Part shown: one piece after another, positions 16,599 through 25,236 of the stretch | Numbering within the stretch: position 1 is the first letter of the stretch | Layout of the letters: the number at the start of each line of letters is the position of its first letter | Assembly: GCA_019750915.1 (NCBI GenBank) | Contig: JAIENY010000039.1 | Coordinates: 1-64,000, forward strand | Direction of reading: 5' to 3' | DNA from: Xanthobacteraceae bacterium | GTDB lineage: Bacteria; Pseudomonadota; Alphaproteobacteria; Rhizobiales; Xanthobacteraceae | DNA length: 64,000 bases | The notes under the pieces: generated by a model | What the model saw: the letters and a program-made list of their open reading frames with translations, nothing else | What the model was told of the DNA's origin: nothing | Database searches by the model: none | Position numbers and translations under genes: made by a program

Positions 16599-17866
16599 AT
16601 CTCCATCCCGAAATCACGCTTGGCATTTCTCGATTGCTGCCGCGATGCCCCTTGGCCCGAAACGCGCAACATACTGACTAAATGCCTTGCAAGCCGCATC
16701 CGCTCGAAGCGCAGCCGCGCAGCACGGTCATCTATCCCTTTTTGCAAAATCACCCGCTCGCGCATCTGCGCTGCGAACAGCGTCTCGCGCTGCGCGCGGT
16801 CGCGTTTCAAACCTTCAAAGGCTTCCTGTTCGTTTTCGCGGCGCGTCTTGAAGTGCCGACCCGTCAAAACGTCCATGACCGCGCCAAGCCCGCGTCTGAA
16901 TCGCGCGGCGCGAATTGTGGATTCCGCCTCAAAACGTTTTTTCTGACCCTCATCAAGCCGGGCGCGCTCCATCCGGTGGCCTTTGACCATCCGCGCCTGC
17001 GCATCCTTGAGCGGTTTCATGTCCTGCTGCTTTTGCGCCCGGTCTTTAGCCAAGTAGCCGCGCAACTGCTTGGACATCCGCTTGCGCGTGTCCAGGCGCA
17101 CGGCTTCCACGCCCGGCAGCCGCACGGCGTCACCCAGCTTTGCCGTCACGTCTTTGGTTTTGACTCCCGCCCAGCGGGCGACGGCAAACGCCTCGCCGTG
17201 AATGTCGAGGGCGACGAACCCGCGCTTGTCGCCTTTCGCCAGAAAAAATCCCCGCTCTTCGAGCGCGTGCCGGAAACTAGCGAGGTTGTCAGATTGCGCC
17301 CACGCGTCCCGGAAAACCATTTTGATTTCCCTTGGGTCCATATCGAGTCGCTTGGCCTGCTGCCATTCCGCCAATGTGAAGTTCAGTGGATTCTTCCACT
17401 GGTTGGTCCGATGGCCTTCCGGCAACTCCCAGCCGTGTTCGAGGTAGAGGTCTTTCGAGAGGTTGCTCAGCCGGATTTTGAAATGCGGAAGGTTGATAGC
17501 CTTCATTTGTTCGGCGTCGATGCGCGACCAGACCACATGCGCGTGGCGTCGCCCGTTCTTTTCATGGACCACCATGGCCCTCGGCTGCCCGGAGAGCCCC
17601 AAGGCCTCCTCAGCGCGGTCCGCAGCGGCATACAGAGCTTCTAAATTCACCGCCTCATCCTTCGGCGGGCTCATGCTCAGCGAAAAAACGGGCTGGCGGC
17701 AGCGCGTGCCCTTGGCGATAGCCTGCGTCTCAACCAGCGCACCATAGAGGTCGCCAGCCATGAACCCGCGCAGCTCCTGAACAACGACGTGGTCGTTGTC
17801 CCGGTCATTCAGCAGGTGAAGCGCGAGCTGACGCGCGCCCCCGCGCTGGGAGCCTTTCAAAATCAT
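16595..17866 (-). CDS. Relaxase / mobilization nuclease (MobA/VirD2-like)
   Basis: A 423-residue protein expected to nick an origin of transfer and pilot the strand. The relaxase three-histidine signature is visible: His101 (MVVHEKNGRR) with HAH at 108-110 (RRHAHVVWSRID), the HxxxGRxHxH form of MobP/VirD2-type enzymes. I could not assign the catalytic tyrosine with confidence. The second half is a long Arg/Lys/Glu-rich helical region typical of the C-terminal part of mobilization relaxases. It is coupled to the upstream mobC-like gene by a four-base overlap. Confidence 0.85.
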   Translation of the reverse strand: MILKGSQRGGARQLALHLLNDRDNDHVVVQELRGFMAGDLYGALVETQAIAKGTRCRQPVFSLSMSPPKDEAVNLEALYAAADRAEEALGLSGQPRAMVVHEKNGRRHAHVVWSRIDAEQMKAINLPHFKIRLSNLSKDLYLEHGWELPEGHRTNQWKNPLNFTLAEWQQAKRLDMDPREIKMVFRDAWAQSDNLASFRHALEERGFFLAKGDKRGFVALDIHGEAFAVARWAGVKTKDVTAKLGDAVRLPGVEAVRLDTRKRMSKQLRGYLAKDRAQKQQDMKPLKDAQARMVKGHRMERARLDEGQKKRFEAESTIRAARFRRGLGAVMDVLTGRHFKTRRENEQEAFEGLKRDRAQRETLFAAQMRERVILQKGIDDRAARLRFERMRLARHLVSMLRVSGQGASRQQSRNAKRDFGMEI

Positions 17867-18291
17867 CTGCCGTCTCCTTCCGCCGCGTTCGCGAAAAGGG
17901 GCGACAGCGAATCCGGGTACGAGGTCTCGACGGGTTTCATGCCCAGCGCGGCCAACAGCAGGTCGCGCATGTGGGCAATTTGTTTGCAGGCAGCTTTGAG
18001 GTCGTCCTCCGTTTCGGTTGTCACCGGGAGGCTGCCAATGTGCGCTGCCTTCGCGAGTTGGTTCAGATTGTTCGCGAGGCGCGACTGACCTACCAGCCCC
18101 AGCAATCGTCCGAGGGCGGCGCTATCGCCAACGGGGCGTCGTTGGCGGGACTGGGACGGTGCACCAAGAGCCGCCGACCGAAGGAAGGTGCCAAGCGGCA
18201 GGCTTCCGGCCCGTTGAAGAAGGATTTCCTTTTCAGCGGGGGTAAATCTTACGGAAAACGGACGGGAATCTTTGCGTCGAGAGGCCCTCAT
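17863..18291 (-). CDS. MobC-like mobilization accessory protein
   Basis: A basic 142-residue protein that in related systems binds near oriT and helps the relaxase. It starts with a ribbon-helix-helix-like segment (RPFSVRFTPAEKEILLQRAG, then LPLGTFLRSAAL) and carries the MobC hallmark LANNLNQLAKAAHIGSLPV near residues 74-92. Its stop overlaps the relaxase start (ATGA). oriT is probably close to its 5' side, around 18.3-18.5 kb, but I could not identify a nic site. Confidence 0.82.
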   Translation of the reverse strand: MRASRRKDSRPFSVRFTPAEKEILLQRAGSLPLGTFLRSAALGAPSQSRQRRPVGDSAALGRLLGLVGQSRLANNLNQLAKAAHIGSLPVTTETEDDLKAACKQIAHMRDLLLAALGMKPVETSYPDSLSPLFANAAEGDGR

Positions 18292-18584
18292 GGGACCAAC
18301 TCGTCAAGTTGCACGCCTTCTTGGGTAAGTTGATGGTTCCAGTCGGCTAGGGTATCAAAAAGAGGGTTCGAACTTTCGTTCAACTCCTCCGCCATATCGC
18401 GGATTAGGCTGCCGTTTTCACCCCGATGACTCACCCGGGGCGCTGCTAGGACCGGGGCATATCCGCCATAAACAAAACTTCTGATCAACCATTGTTGTTC
18501 GCTTAATATTTCCGGACCAGGCGCCGCCGATCTGCCCGCCAAGGTGTACACAAAGGTGGTTACAGCGACGGCATTGGCAATCAA
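18288..18584 (-). CDS. Uncertain ORF at the island edge, possibly 5'-truncated
   Basis: A 98-residue frame that overlaps the mobC-like start by four bases (ATGA), as expected of a real upstream cistron. Its last approximately 60 residues (to DWNHQLTQEGVQLDELVP) look plausible, but the first approximately 25 are antisense to the Omp25-like pseudogene. Either the gene lost its true 5' end when the island joined the chromosome here, or translation begins internally. No family is recognised. Confidence 0.35.
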   Translation of the reverse strand: MIANAVAVTTFVYTLAGRSAAPGPEILSEQQWLIRSFVYGGYAPVLAAPRVSHRGENGSLIRDMAEELNESSNPLFDTLADWNHQLTQEGVQLDELVP

Positions 18585-18984
18585 ACGATCTCAACGGCAT
18601 TTCATTTCTGAATGCGCCGTTCGGCCCGACCAAGATCAACGGCGGAAATTACGGTGGCGTGATCGGGTATGATTATCAGTTCGCACCATCTTTGGGTAAT
18701 CGGTATCAACACCGAATTTAACGGCGGCAAGATCAAGGGCACGTTCGACAACGGCATCGCACAAGGTTTTGGCCGCCGGCGGCGATGACATTTATCAATC
18801 GGAAGTTCGCTGGTTCGGCTCAACACGAGCGAAGCTCGGTTATGTGTTTCCGGCAGCCAGCCCGTTCTTGATTTATGCGCAGGCTGGCGTCGCCTACGCT
18901 GAATTCATGCGGCAAATGGTGACGGAGCGAATGGCGTAACGGCGCTCCAACACAGGTCGCGGCGTGCTAAGCTACAAGTTCTGA
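18520..18984 (+). pseudogene. Frameshifted Omp25-family outer membrane beta-barrel relic
   Basis: The fragments spell an Omp25-type porin in three frames. First comes GAADLPAKVYTK, the mature N-terminus hallmark (from 18520). Then NGGNYGGVIGYDYQFAPSL, then after a one-base gain VIGINTEFNGGKIKGTFDNG, then after another shift DIYQSEVRWFGSTRAKLGYV and FLIYAQAGVAYAEF. The tail RGVLSYKF followed by TGA at 18982-18984 is the normal family C-terminus. Intact members are roughly 220-250 residues; here only approximately 155 codons remain, so there are deletions besides the frameshifts. The signal peptide is missing at the left, exactly where the mobilization module ends. A terminator follows. Confidence 0.8.
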
Positions 18985-19013
18985 TAGATCTCAGCTTTAG
19001 AAAATCTCATTCA

Positions 19014-19040
19014 AGCCCGGCCTAACCCGCCGGGCTTTTT
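19014..19040 (+). terminator. Intrinsic terminator of the Omp25-like relic
   Basis: AGCCCGGC-CTAACCC-GCCGGGCT is a perfect eight-base-pair stem followed by TTTT. It lies 30 bases after the relic's stop codon and is intact, suggesting recent decay of the gene. Confidence 0.88.
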
Positions 19041-19116
19041 CGTGGAAGCCCGCTCGCGCCGCATTACCGATCGTTTGCGATATGTTACGCCATGCGGAAA
19101 AGCGGCCCATCCAAAT

Positions 19117-20010
19117 TCAACCGTCCTGCTGCACCAGCAACCACATCTCCTCTGCCTTTGGCGTCAATCGTTCACGTGGCCGGAACAGCCGCACAGCGAC
19201 AGCCACCTCCCACTCCGTACCGGCGAATGCGACGAGCCGGCCTGACGCCAAATCCTCGGCCACCAGCGTCTCAGGCAGCCACGCCAGACCCCGGTTATCG
19301 AGGCAAAGCGCGCGCAATGATCCCGCGAGATCTGCTGTCAGCGCGGGAGCAGCCATCAGCCGGGGCAAGCGCACGCCGATCACCCCACGCACGATCCGTC
19401 CAAGCCCCGAACCCGCGCCATAGGCGAGCAGCGGCGCTTCGGCGAGCAATGCAGCTCCGGTTGCTCCCACCGCCAGCGCCGGCGCCACACAGGGGATCAG
19501 CCGGTCGTTGGCGACAATGGCCGAATCGAACTCCGCGGCAGGCAGCCTCAGGGGAATATCCTCGTGCTCATGACAAAGCAGGAAATGCGCTCGCCCGTCC
19601 GATAACAGCGTCTCAACCGAATCGAGCGTGTCCGACGTCAGATGCACGCAGCAGATCAACCCCTTGGCCTCCAGGAGCTTGAGCCAGCCGGGGAAGAAGA
19701 TATGAGAGAGAGCGTGTGTCGCAGCGATCCGTATCGTCGCCGCCTCCACAGCTGCGACCTCACGCACATGCGCCCGAGCGTCTCCGATCCGCCGGATCAG
19801 CATAGCGGCCAGCGGCTGGAACTCTCTCCCTGCCGCCGTCAGTTGCACTGGCTGCGCCGCGCGGTCGAACAGGGTGACACCGGCCCAATCCTCCAGCGCG
19901 CGGATTCGCCTGCTGAAGGCAGGCTGCGTGAGGTTACGGGCCTCGGCGGCACGCGAGAAATTCCCGGTTCGGCAGAGCTCGAGATAATCCTCAAGCCAGA
20001 TCATCTCCAT
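19117..20010 (-). CDS. LysR-family transcriptional regulator, divergent from tarD
   Basis: A 297-residue LysR-type regulator (start ATG 20010, with GGGA upstream; a longer start at 20034 is less likely). The N-terminal winged helix-turn-helix is clear: YLELCRTGNFSRAAEARNLTQPAFSRRIRALE. The remainder is the two-lobed effector-binding domain. It is transcribed away from the D-tartrate dehydratase gene with 123 bases between the starts, the usual arrangement for a LysR activator and its target, so a tartrate-type hydroxydiacid is the natural guess for the co-inducer. That pairing is inferred from position only. Confidence 0.92.
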   Translation of the reverse strand: MEMIWLEDYLELCRTGNFSRAAEARNLTQPAFSRRIRALEDWAGVTLFDRAAQPVQLTAAGREFQPLAAMLIRRIGDARAHVREVAAVEAATIRIAATHALSHIFFPGWLKLLEAKGLICCVHLTSDTLDSVETLLSDGRAHFLLCHEHEDIPLRLPAAEFDSAIVANDRLIPCVAPALAVGATGAALLAEAPLLAYGAGSGLGRIVRGVIGVRLPRLMAAPALTADLAGSLRALCLDNRGLAWLPETLVAEDLASGRLVAFAGTEWEVAVAVRLFRPRERLTPKAEEMWLLVQQDG

Positions 20011-20133
20011 GGTCAATTCCCGGGCCCATTCCACAGGCCATGCCGTTTACGCCTCGGACGATACCAAATCGGCATTGGCCTCCCCAGGGGATCGGGTGCC
20101 ACATCCGTCCCCAACAACAAAAGGAGGATCATC

Positions 20134-21297
20134 TTGCGCATCGTTGAAGTCCGCGAACGGACTTACCCCATCGCTTCGCCAATCGCCAATGCGTATATCG
20201 ATTTCAGCAAGATGACGCTAAGTCTTGTGGCCATCATCACGGATGTGATCCGGGATGGCAAGCCGGTGGTCGGATACGGCTTCAACTCCAACGGCCGCTA
20301 CGGGCAAGGCGCCCTGATGCGCGAACGGTTCATTCCGCGCCTGATGGAGGCGGAGCCGGCGAGCCTGCTGAACGACGCCGGCGACAATCTCGATCCGCAC
20401 AAGATCTGGGCCACGATGTTCCGCAACGAGAAACCCGGCGGCCATGGCGAGCGGTCGGTTGCGATCGGCACCATCGACATGGCGGCGTGGGACGCGACGG
20501 CCAAGATCGCCGGCAAGCCGCTGTTTCAGTATTTAGCTGACGCTCACGACCGCAAGGCGAACCCGAAAGTCTTCGTCTACGCCGCCGGTGGTTATTATTA
20601 TCCCGGCAAGGACAACACCAAGCTCAAGGACGAGATGCAGAGCTATCTCGACCGCGGGTATACGGTAGTGAAGATGAAGATCGGCGGCGTGCCGCTCAAG
20701 GACGATCTTGGCCGTATCGAATCCGTGCTCGGCATGCTTCCCTCCGGCTGCAAACTCGCGGTGGACGCCAATGGCCGGTTCGACACCAAGACCGCTGTGG
20801 AGTACGCCAAGGCTCTCTCGGCCTATAACCTGTTCTGGTACGAGGAAGCCGGCGATCCGCTCGATTACGAATTGCAGGCCGAACTCGCGCATCACTACGC
20901 CAAACCGATGGCAACGGGCGAAAATCTGTTCTCAACGGCAGACGCCCGCAATCTCATCCGCTACGGCGGCATGCGCAAGGACATCGATTGGCTACAGTTC
21001 GATTGCGCGTTGAGCTACGGACTCGTTGAATATCTGCGCACTCTAAAGATGCTCGAGTCCTACGGCTGGTCTGCGTCACGCTGCATTCCGCACGGCGGAC
21101 ATCAGATGTCACTTGCGATTGCGGCCGGCCTCGGCCTCGGCGGCAACGAATCCTATCCCGACTTGTTCCAGCCCTTCGGCGGCTTCCCGGACACCGTGCG
21201 GGTGGAAAACGGTCACGTCAACTTGCCGCCCCTGCCCGGCATCGGCTTCGAAGGCAAGGCTGATCTCTACAAGGTGATGTCCGAACTCAGCGCCTGA
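20134..21297 (+). CDS. tarD: D(-)-tartrate dehydratase, enolase superfamily
   Basis: TarD dehydrates D-tartrate to oxaloacetate. The 387-residue protein follows the Bradyrhizobium enzyme, as I remember it, over its full length. Landmarks are GYGFNSNGRYGQG and NEKPGGHGERSVA near the substrate lid, KMKIGG (the KxK with the catalytic lysine), metal ligands in VDANGRF, WYEEAGDP and TGENL, and the catalytic histidine in IPHGGHQM. The true start is TTG 20134, seven bases after AGGAGG; upstream in-frame codons run antisense through the LysR gene and lack homology. The regulator upstream is divergent. No tartrate transporter is adjacent. Confidence 0.93.
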   Translation: MRIVEVRERTYPIASPIANAYIDFSKMTLSLVAIITDVIRDGKPVVGYGFNSNGRYGQGALMRERFIPRLMEAEPASLLNDAGDNLDPHKIWATMFRNEKPGGHGERSVAIGTIDMAAWDATAKIAGKPLFQYLADAHDRKANPKVFVYAAGGYYYPGKDNTKLKDEMQSYLDRGYTVVKMKIGGVPLKDDLGRIESVLGMLPSGCKLAVDANGRFDTKTAVEYAKALSAYNLFWYEEAGDPLDYELQAELAHHYAKPMATGENLFSTADARNLIRYGGMRKDIDWLQFDCALSYGLVEYLRTLKMLESYGWSASRCIPHGGHQMSLAIAAGLGLGGNESYPDLFQPFGGFPDTVRVENGHVNLPPLPGIGFEGKADLYKVMSELSA

Positions 21298-21412
21298 AAT
21301 CCCTCGTCTGACCCAAGCGTTGCTTTCCTGCCCAAAGATGCACGCTGTAGTCGTCGAAATCCTTCGTGACGTACCGGTCGAAGCGTTTGAAAAGGTTAAG
21401 TAGATAAAGCAT
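21287..21412 (-). CDS. 41-residue small protein with hairpin-masked Shine-Dalgarno
   Basis: A basic, aromatic-rich small protein, MLYLLNLFKRFDRYVTKDF..., ending DFRR. An excellent AGGAGG lies five bases upstream of the ATG, but the same bases form the right arm of a six-base-pair hairpin (see next entry). Its end overlaps the last 11 bases of tarD on the opposite strand. The N-terminus could form an amphipathic membrane-binding helix. It is too short for homology recognition by eye; the strong ribosome binding site is the main evidence that it is translated. Confidence 0.55.
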   Translation of the reverse strand: MLYLLNLFKRFDRYVTKDFDDYSVHLWAGKQRLGQTRDFRR

Positions 21413-21416
21413 CGAA

Positions 21417-21434
21417 ACCTCCTGTTAGGGAGGT
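21417..21434 (-). promoter_or_regulatory. Hairpin sequestering the small ORF's Shine-Dalgarno
   Basis: On the minus strand ACCTCC-CTAACA-GGAGGT forms a perfect six-base-pair stem that buries the GGAGG. The stem ends four bases before the ATG. This is the geometry of a simple RNA thermometer or a translationally gated leader. Confidence 0.5.
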
Positions 21435-21506
21435 GAGGTACGTCCGGTTGGGTATTTTATCGATATGGTGCAAAGGCCGGAAATATAGGAACCTCATAAG
21501 AAATCG

Positions 21507-21535
21507 GGGCCGCCGCCAAAAACCGGCGACGGCCC
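21507..21535 (-). terminator. Possible terminator after the PepSY gene
   Basis: A G/C-rich hairpin (GGGCCGTCGCCG facing CGGCGGCCCC with a T-rich loop in minus orientation), one mismatch in the stem, followed by GATTTCTT. It lies about 50 bases past the PepSY stop. The T tract is short, so efficiency is uncertain. Confidence 0.4.
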
Positions 21536-21588
21536 GCACTTCTTAAGGTGTGAGGATCAGCCCTGACGTGACGCACCACGCACTCGTA

Positions 21589-21843
21589 TCAACGATCGAC
21601 GTTCCGAACGGATCCCGTCATCGCATCCACATCCACTTCCATGTACCGCCCCTGGAAGTCCCGGCCCTCGATCTGCCATTCGTCATCAGAAAACTCGGTA
21701 TCCGATACCGTGACGAGCCCAAGGTTCGTTGCGACGGCCAGCGCCTGTTGCATTGAAATCAGATCACCGGAATCGTAAGCCAATGCAGGCGTGGCGCCCG
21801 CGATGGCTACGGCCGCGCCGAGCGCCATAAATGATTTTCGCAT
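21589..21843 (-). CDS. Small periplasmic PepSY-domain protein
   Basis: An 84-residue exported protein. ATG 21843 is chosen for its GGAGG and because it opens a clean signal peptide, MRKSFMALGAAVAIAGATPA, with cleavage after ALA. The mature part (about 60 residues: MQQALAVATNLGLVTVSDTEF, DDEWQIEGRDFQGRYMEVDVDAMTGSV) has the PepSY pattern of a helix followed by strands ending in a conserved D-x-x-T-G. Such single-domain proteins bind or inhibit periplasmic partners; the partner here is unknown. It is monocistronic, upstream of a possible hairpin terminator. Confidence 0.8.
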   Translation of the reverse strand: MRKSFMALGAAVAIAGATPALAYDSGDLISMQQALAVATNLGLVTVSDTEFSDDEWQIEGRDFQGRYMEVDVDAMTGSVRNVDR

Positions 21844-21992
21844 GGGAATCCTCCATTCCGTAAGCGTGATCGTCCGATCACCGCGTTTGCGGAACGTCGG
21901 AGCTGTGATGCTGTTCCATAGGGAAGACAAGGTAATGCGTGGCGACTATTCGACAGGGACGCGACCGTCAAAAAATTGGCATTCAAACGCCA

Positions 21993-23375
21993 TCATTTTT
22001 CGCGAAACGCACGCATCAGCTGGTCGCTTAGAGGTTTGGCAAGATAAGAGATCATGGTCCGGTTGCCGGTCTGAACGAAAGCCTCAACCGGCATGCCCGG
22101 CATGAGTCTGACATCGCCCAGGCGGGCAACTTCGTTGGGCGGCAGCGAAATGCGGATCGTGTAAAAACTCTGCCCGGTGCGCTGATCGGTCGTGGTGTCC
22201 CCCGATACACGTGTCACGACGCCATTGAGTTCGGGGGTTGTTCGCTGATTAAACGCCGACAATCGCAGAAGTGTACCCTGCCCCAATTTGACCTGATCAA
22301 TATCCTGCGGATTGAGCTTGGCTTCCACGGACAGGCTGTCGGCATCGGGCACGATCATCATGATCGCGTCGCCGGCGGTGATAACACCGCCGACGGTATG
22401 AACCGTCGATTGCAACACCATGCCGTCCTGAGGCGAGCGGATATCGATCCGGCGAAGCTGATCCTCCGCGGTGATCTTGCGCTCGACAAGCTCGCCGATC
22501 TTGTCATTCGTCTCACGGAGGTCCTTCGAATTCTCGCTCGACATGTCTTTGTCGACCTGAATAATCTGAAGTTCCGTCTCGGCGATCTTCCCCTTGGCCT
22601 GCGCTTTCTGTGACGAAAGCAGAGCTCTGTCGCCCTCGAGCCGCGCGGCATCCCGTTCGAGCGTCGTCAGTCTCGAAATCTGCACAAGGTTTTTTGAATA
22701 GAGATCGCGAACTCCGACCAGTTCCTGCTGGATGAGTTCTATTTCTTTTGTTTTGGCCTTTTCCTGCGCTTCGAGACCTCCGATTTCATCCTTGAGCTGG
22801 GAAATACGCTCCCTCAGCTGTGCCTTCTGTCCAGCACGTCCGCTTGAACGCGTCTCGAACAATTTGCCTTCACTGGCGATGACGTCAGCCACGTCGCGAT
22901 CGGACGATTGCAACAGCATTGAAGGAAACGTCACATGCTGTGCACCGATCAATTCGGCCTGCAAACGCGCGCTGCGGGCAAGCAAACCGTTGAGGTTCTT
23001 TGTGATGATGGCAAGGCTGGCTTTCGGAACGGTGTCGTCGAGGCGCACCAGAACGTCGCCGGTTTTGACATGATCGCCGTCGTGGACGAGTACGGCGCCA
23101 ACCACGCCACCCGTTGGATGCTGGACCTTCTTGAGGTTTGAATCGACAACGATCGATCCTGGCGCGATTAATGCTCCCGAAATCTCGGCTGTCGATGCCC
23201 ATCCCCCGACGACAACAAAGAGGAAACCCACGAGGACCAAGCCAAAGAGGAGATGTAATCGGATCGCCTGACGTGAGCCCGGAACGTCGAGATCCTTGAA
23301 CAGAAAGACACGACCGAGCAACGCGGCGGGCCAACGAAAAAGATATCTGATGCGGTTTTCGATGCTGCGGATCAT
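21993..23375 (-). CDS. Type I secretion membrane fusion protein (HlyD/PrtE family)
   Basis: The periplasmic adaptor linking the ABC exporter to an outer membrane channel. The 460-residue protein has one N-terminal membrane segment (about 42-63, LHLLFGLVLVGFLFVVVGGW), a lipoyl-like half (GGVVGAVLVHDGDHVKTGDVLVRLDD), a long coiled-coil hairpin (about 150-310), and the second lipoyl half with the beta-barrel (IRSPQDGMVLQSTVHTVGGV). The C-terminus FVQTGNRTMISYLAKPLSDQLMRAFRE is the standard family ending. Its start overlaps the ABC exporter stop (ATGA). No TolC-like gene is in the window. Confidence 0.94.
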   Translation of the reverse strand: MIRSIENRIRYLFRWPAALLGRVFLFKDLDVPGSRQAIRLHLLFGLVLVGFLFVVVGGWASTAEISGALIAPGSIVVDSNLKKVQHPTGGVVGAVLVHDGDHVKTGDVLVRLDDTVPKASLAIITKNLNGLLARSARLQAELIGAQHVTFPSMLLQSSDRDVADVIASEGKLFETRSSGRAGQKAQLRERISQLKDEIGGLEAQEKAKTKEIELIQQELVGVRDLYSKNLVQISRLTTLERDAARLEGDRALLSSQKAQAKGKIAETELQIIQVDKDMSSENSKDLRETNDKIGELVERKITAEDQLRRIDIRSPQDGMVLQSTVHTVGGVITAGDAIMMIVPDADSLSVEAKLNPQDIDQVKLGQGTLLRLSAFNQRTTPELNGVVTRVSGDTTTDQRTGQSFYTIRISLPPNEVARLGDVRLMPGMPVEAFVQTGNRTMISYLAKPLSDQLMRAFREK

Positions 23376-25129
23376 TGCGCGGCCCTCGGCGTGTCGGCGA
23401 CCACTCGAACAGTTGGCGGAGCGACCCGTTGCAGCACCTGCCCCAGAACTGCGTCCTTGGGGCCGAATGCCTGTGCCCGGCCGCCCTTCAATACCAGCAA
23501 CAGATTGACCGCCGCTATTCCTACCGGGCGATGAGCGACGACCACCACAATCCCGCCACGTGCGCGAACGGCACCGATCGCGCGCGTCAACGCTTCGTCA
23601 CCTTCGCTGTCGAGATTGGAGTTCGGCTCGTCGAGCACCACCATGAATGGATCACGGTAAAGAGCACGTGCAAGCGCGATGCGCTGGGCCTGGCCGGCCG
23701 ACAACACGCTTCCCTGCTCACCTACCTGGGTATCGTATCCGTCCTGCATGTCCGTGATCAGGTCGTGTACGCCCGCCTGACGGGCGGCTGCGATGATCAG
23801 ACTTGAATCGGCATTATTCTCAAACCGCGAAATGTTCTGCGCGATGCTACCGGCGAACAATTCAACGTCTTGCGGCAGATAGCCAACATATTTTCCGAGC
23901 TCTTCGGTCGCCCATTGATCCAGCATGGCGCCATCCAGCCGGACGGCGCCTTTCGCTGGCCGCCAGACGCCCACAAGCGCCCTCACCAGCGACGATTTTC
24001 CCGAACCACTGGGCCCAATCACGCCGAGAGCGTCACCCGCTTCCGCAGCAAAGCTGACGTCGAGGACGACCGGCTTCTGATCTCCGGGCGGCACGACCGT
24101 CAAGGACTCTACCGCGAGCTTTTCCTTCGGTGCTTCCAGCAATGTTACCGGTGCATCCTCAGGAAGCATTGCGAGCAGCTTGTTGAGCCTGTTCCAGCTT
24201 TGGCGCGCGGCGACAAAGCCCTTCCAATGCGCGATCGCCAGATCGACAGGCGCCAGTGCCCGTGCGCTGAGGATCGAGCCCGCGATGATAATGCCCGCCG
24301 TCGCTTGCTGATTGATCACCAGCCACGCGCCAACGGCAAGCACGACCGACTGCAGCAGCATACGCAGAACTTTCGAAATCGCGCCGAAGCCGCCGACAAT
24401 GTCGCTGGCCCGCTGATTTCGTAAAAGATAGGCATCATTGGATTCCGCCCAGCGCGCACCGAGCCGGCCCGTCATGCCCATGGCCGTGAGCACTTCCGCA
24501 TTGCGACGTGCTGAAAGGATCAATTCCTGACGGCGTGTGGCGAGCAAAGACAGACGCTTCAGCGGCTCATGCGTCATGTACTCGGTCAACACCGTCAGAA
24601 TGGCCAGAACCACGGCTCCGCAGAGCGCCGTGATACCGATCAGGGGATGGAATGCGAAACAGATCGCAAGGTAAAGCGGCAGCCATGGCAGATCGAATAG
24701 TGCGCCCGGCCCCATGCCGGACAGGAACGAACGCAGGCTGTCCAGATCCCGGAGCGGCTGAAGTCCCTCGCCGCGGTTGCCAATCAAAAGCGGGAGACGA
24801 ACAATCGTGTCATAGACCCTGCGGCTTAATAGCTCGTCCAGAGTCGAGCCGATCCGAACCAGGATGCGCGATCGCAAAAGATCGAGAATGCCTTGCACGA
24901 GATATAGTCCGGACGCCAGAATAAGCAGCCCGATGAGCGTGGGAATGCTCCGGCTGGGCAGCACCCGATCGTAAACCTCCAGCATGAAAAACGAGCCGGT
25001 CAGGTAAAGCAGGTTGATGACCGAGCTCATGATGCCAACGCCGATGAACGCCGTCCGGCAAACCCTTAAGGCATTGCCGAGTTCGGATCGACCGGTGACA
25101 GAGGTTGCCGGACGAACGGCCTTTTGCAT
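23372..25129 (-). CDS. Type I secretion ABC exporter (PrtD family)
   Basis: A 585-residue half-transporter that energises export of RTX-type proteins. The N-terminal six-helix membrane domain (about 25-310) lacks a C39 peptidase-like extension, as in PrtD. The nucleotide-binding domain has Walker A GPSGSGKSS (about 368-376), signature LSAGQAQRIALAR and Walker B FMVVLDEPNSNLD. It is translationally coupled to the HlyD-family gene and lies 108 bases downstream of the large adhesin gene on the same strand, so that protein is the likely substrate. Confidence 0.95.
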   Translation of the reverse strand: MQKAVRPATSVTGRSELGNALRVCRTAFIGVGIMSSVINLLYLTGSFFMLEVYDRVLPSRSIPTLIGLLILASGLYLVQGILDLLRSRILVRIGSTLDELLSRRVYDTIVRLPLLIGNRGEGLQPLRDLDSLRSFLSGMGPGALFDLPWLPLYLAICFAFHPLIGITALCGAVVLAILTVLTEYMTHEPLKRLSLLATRRQELILSARRNAEVLTAMGMTGRLGARWAESNDAYLLRNQRASDIVGGFGAISKVLRMLLQSVVLAVGAWLVINQQATAGIIIAGSILSARALAPVDLAIAHWKGFVAARQSWNRLNKLLAMLPEDAPVTLLEAPKEKLAVESLTVVPPGDQKPVVLDVSFAAEAGDALGVIGPSGSGKSSLVRALVGVWRPAKGAVRLDGAMLDQWATEELGKYVGYLPQDVELFAGSIAQNISRFENNADSSLIIAAARQAGVHDLITDMQDGYDTQVGEQGSVLSAGQAQRIALARALYRDPFMVVLDEPNSNLDSEGDEALTRAIGAVRARGGIVVVVAHRPVGIAAVNLLLVLKGGRAQAFGPKDAVLGQVLQRVAPPTVRVVADTPRAAQ

Positions 25130-25236
25130 CTACGTCGGTTCCAGTTCACATGCCGAGCTCATTGAATAAGCAACCCCGGCATAACTCAACCGCTTCGACC
25201 GGCAGATTCGGCTCTGAAACGGCATGGGGTTAACAG

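Noticed and set aside
16682-17644. 320-codon plus-strand frame antisense to the relaxase
   Set aside because: It mirrors codon bias of the relaxase gene, lacks a ribosome binding site and shows no domain, while the opposite strand encodes the three-histidine relaxase motif.
1-19116. Integrase, transposase, replication gene or type IV secretion channel for the island
   Set aside because: I looked for tyrosine or serine recombinase motifs, DDE transposases, Rep and VirB/Trb proteins in this interval and found none, so no insertion sequence or self-transmissible element is claimed.
19642-20133. N-terminal extension of the tartrate dehydratase
   Set aside because: These codons are antisense to the LysR gene and unlike any enolase-superfamily sequence; a strong ribosome binding site marks TTG 20134.
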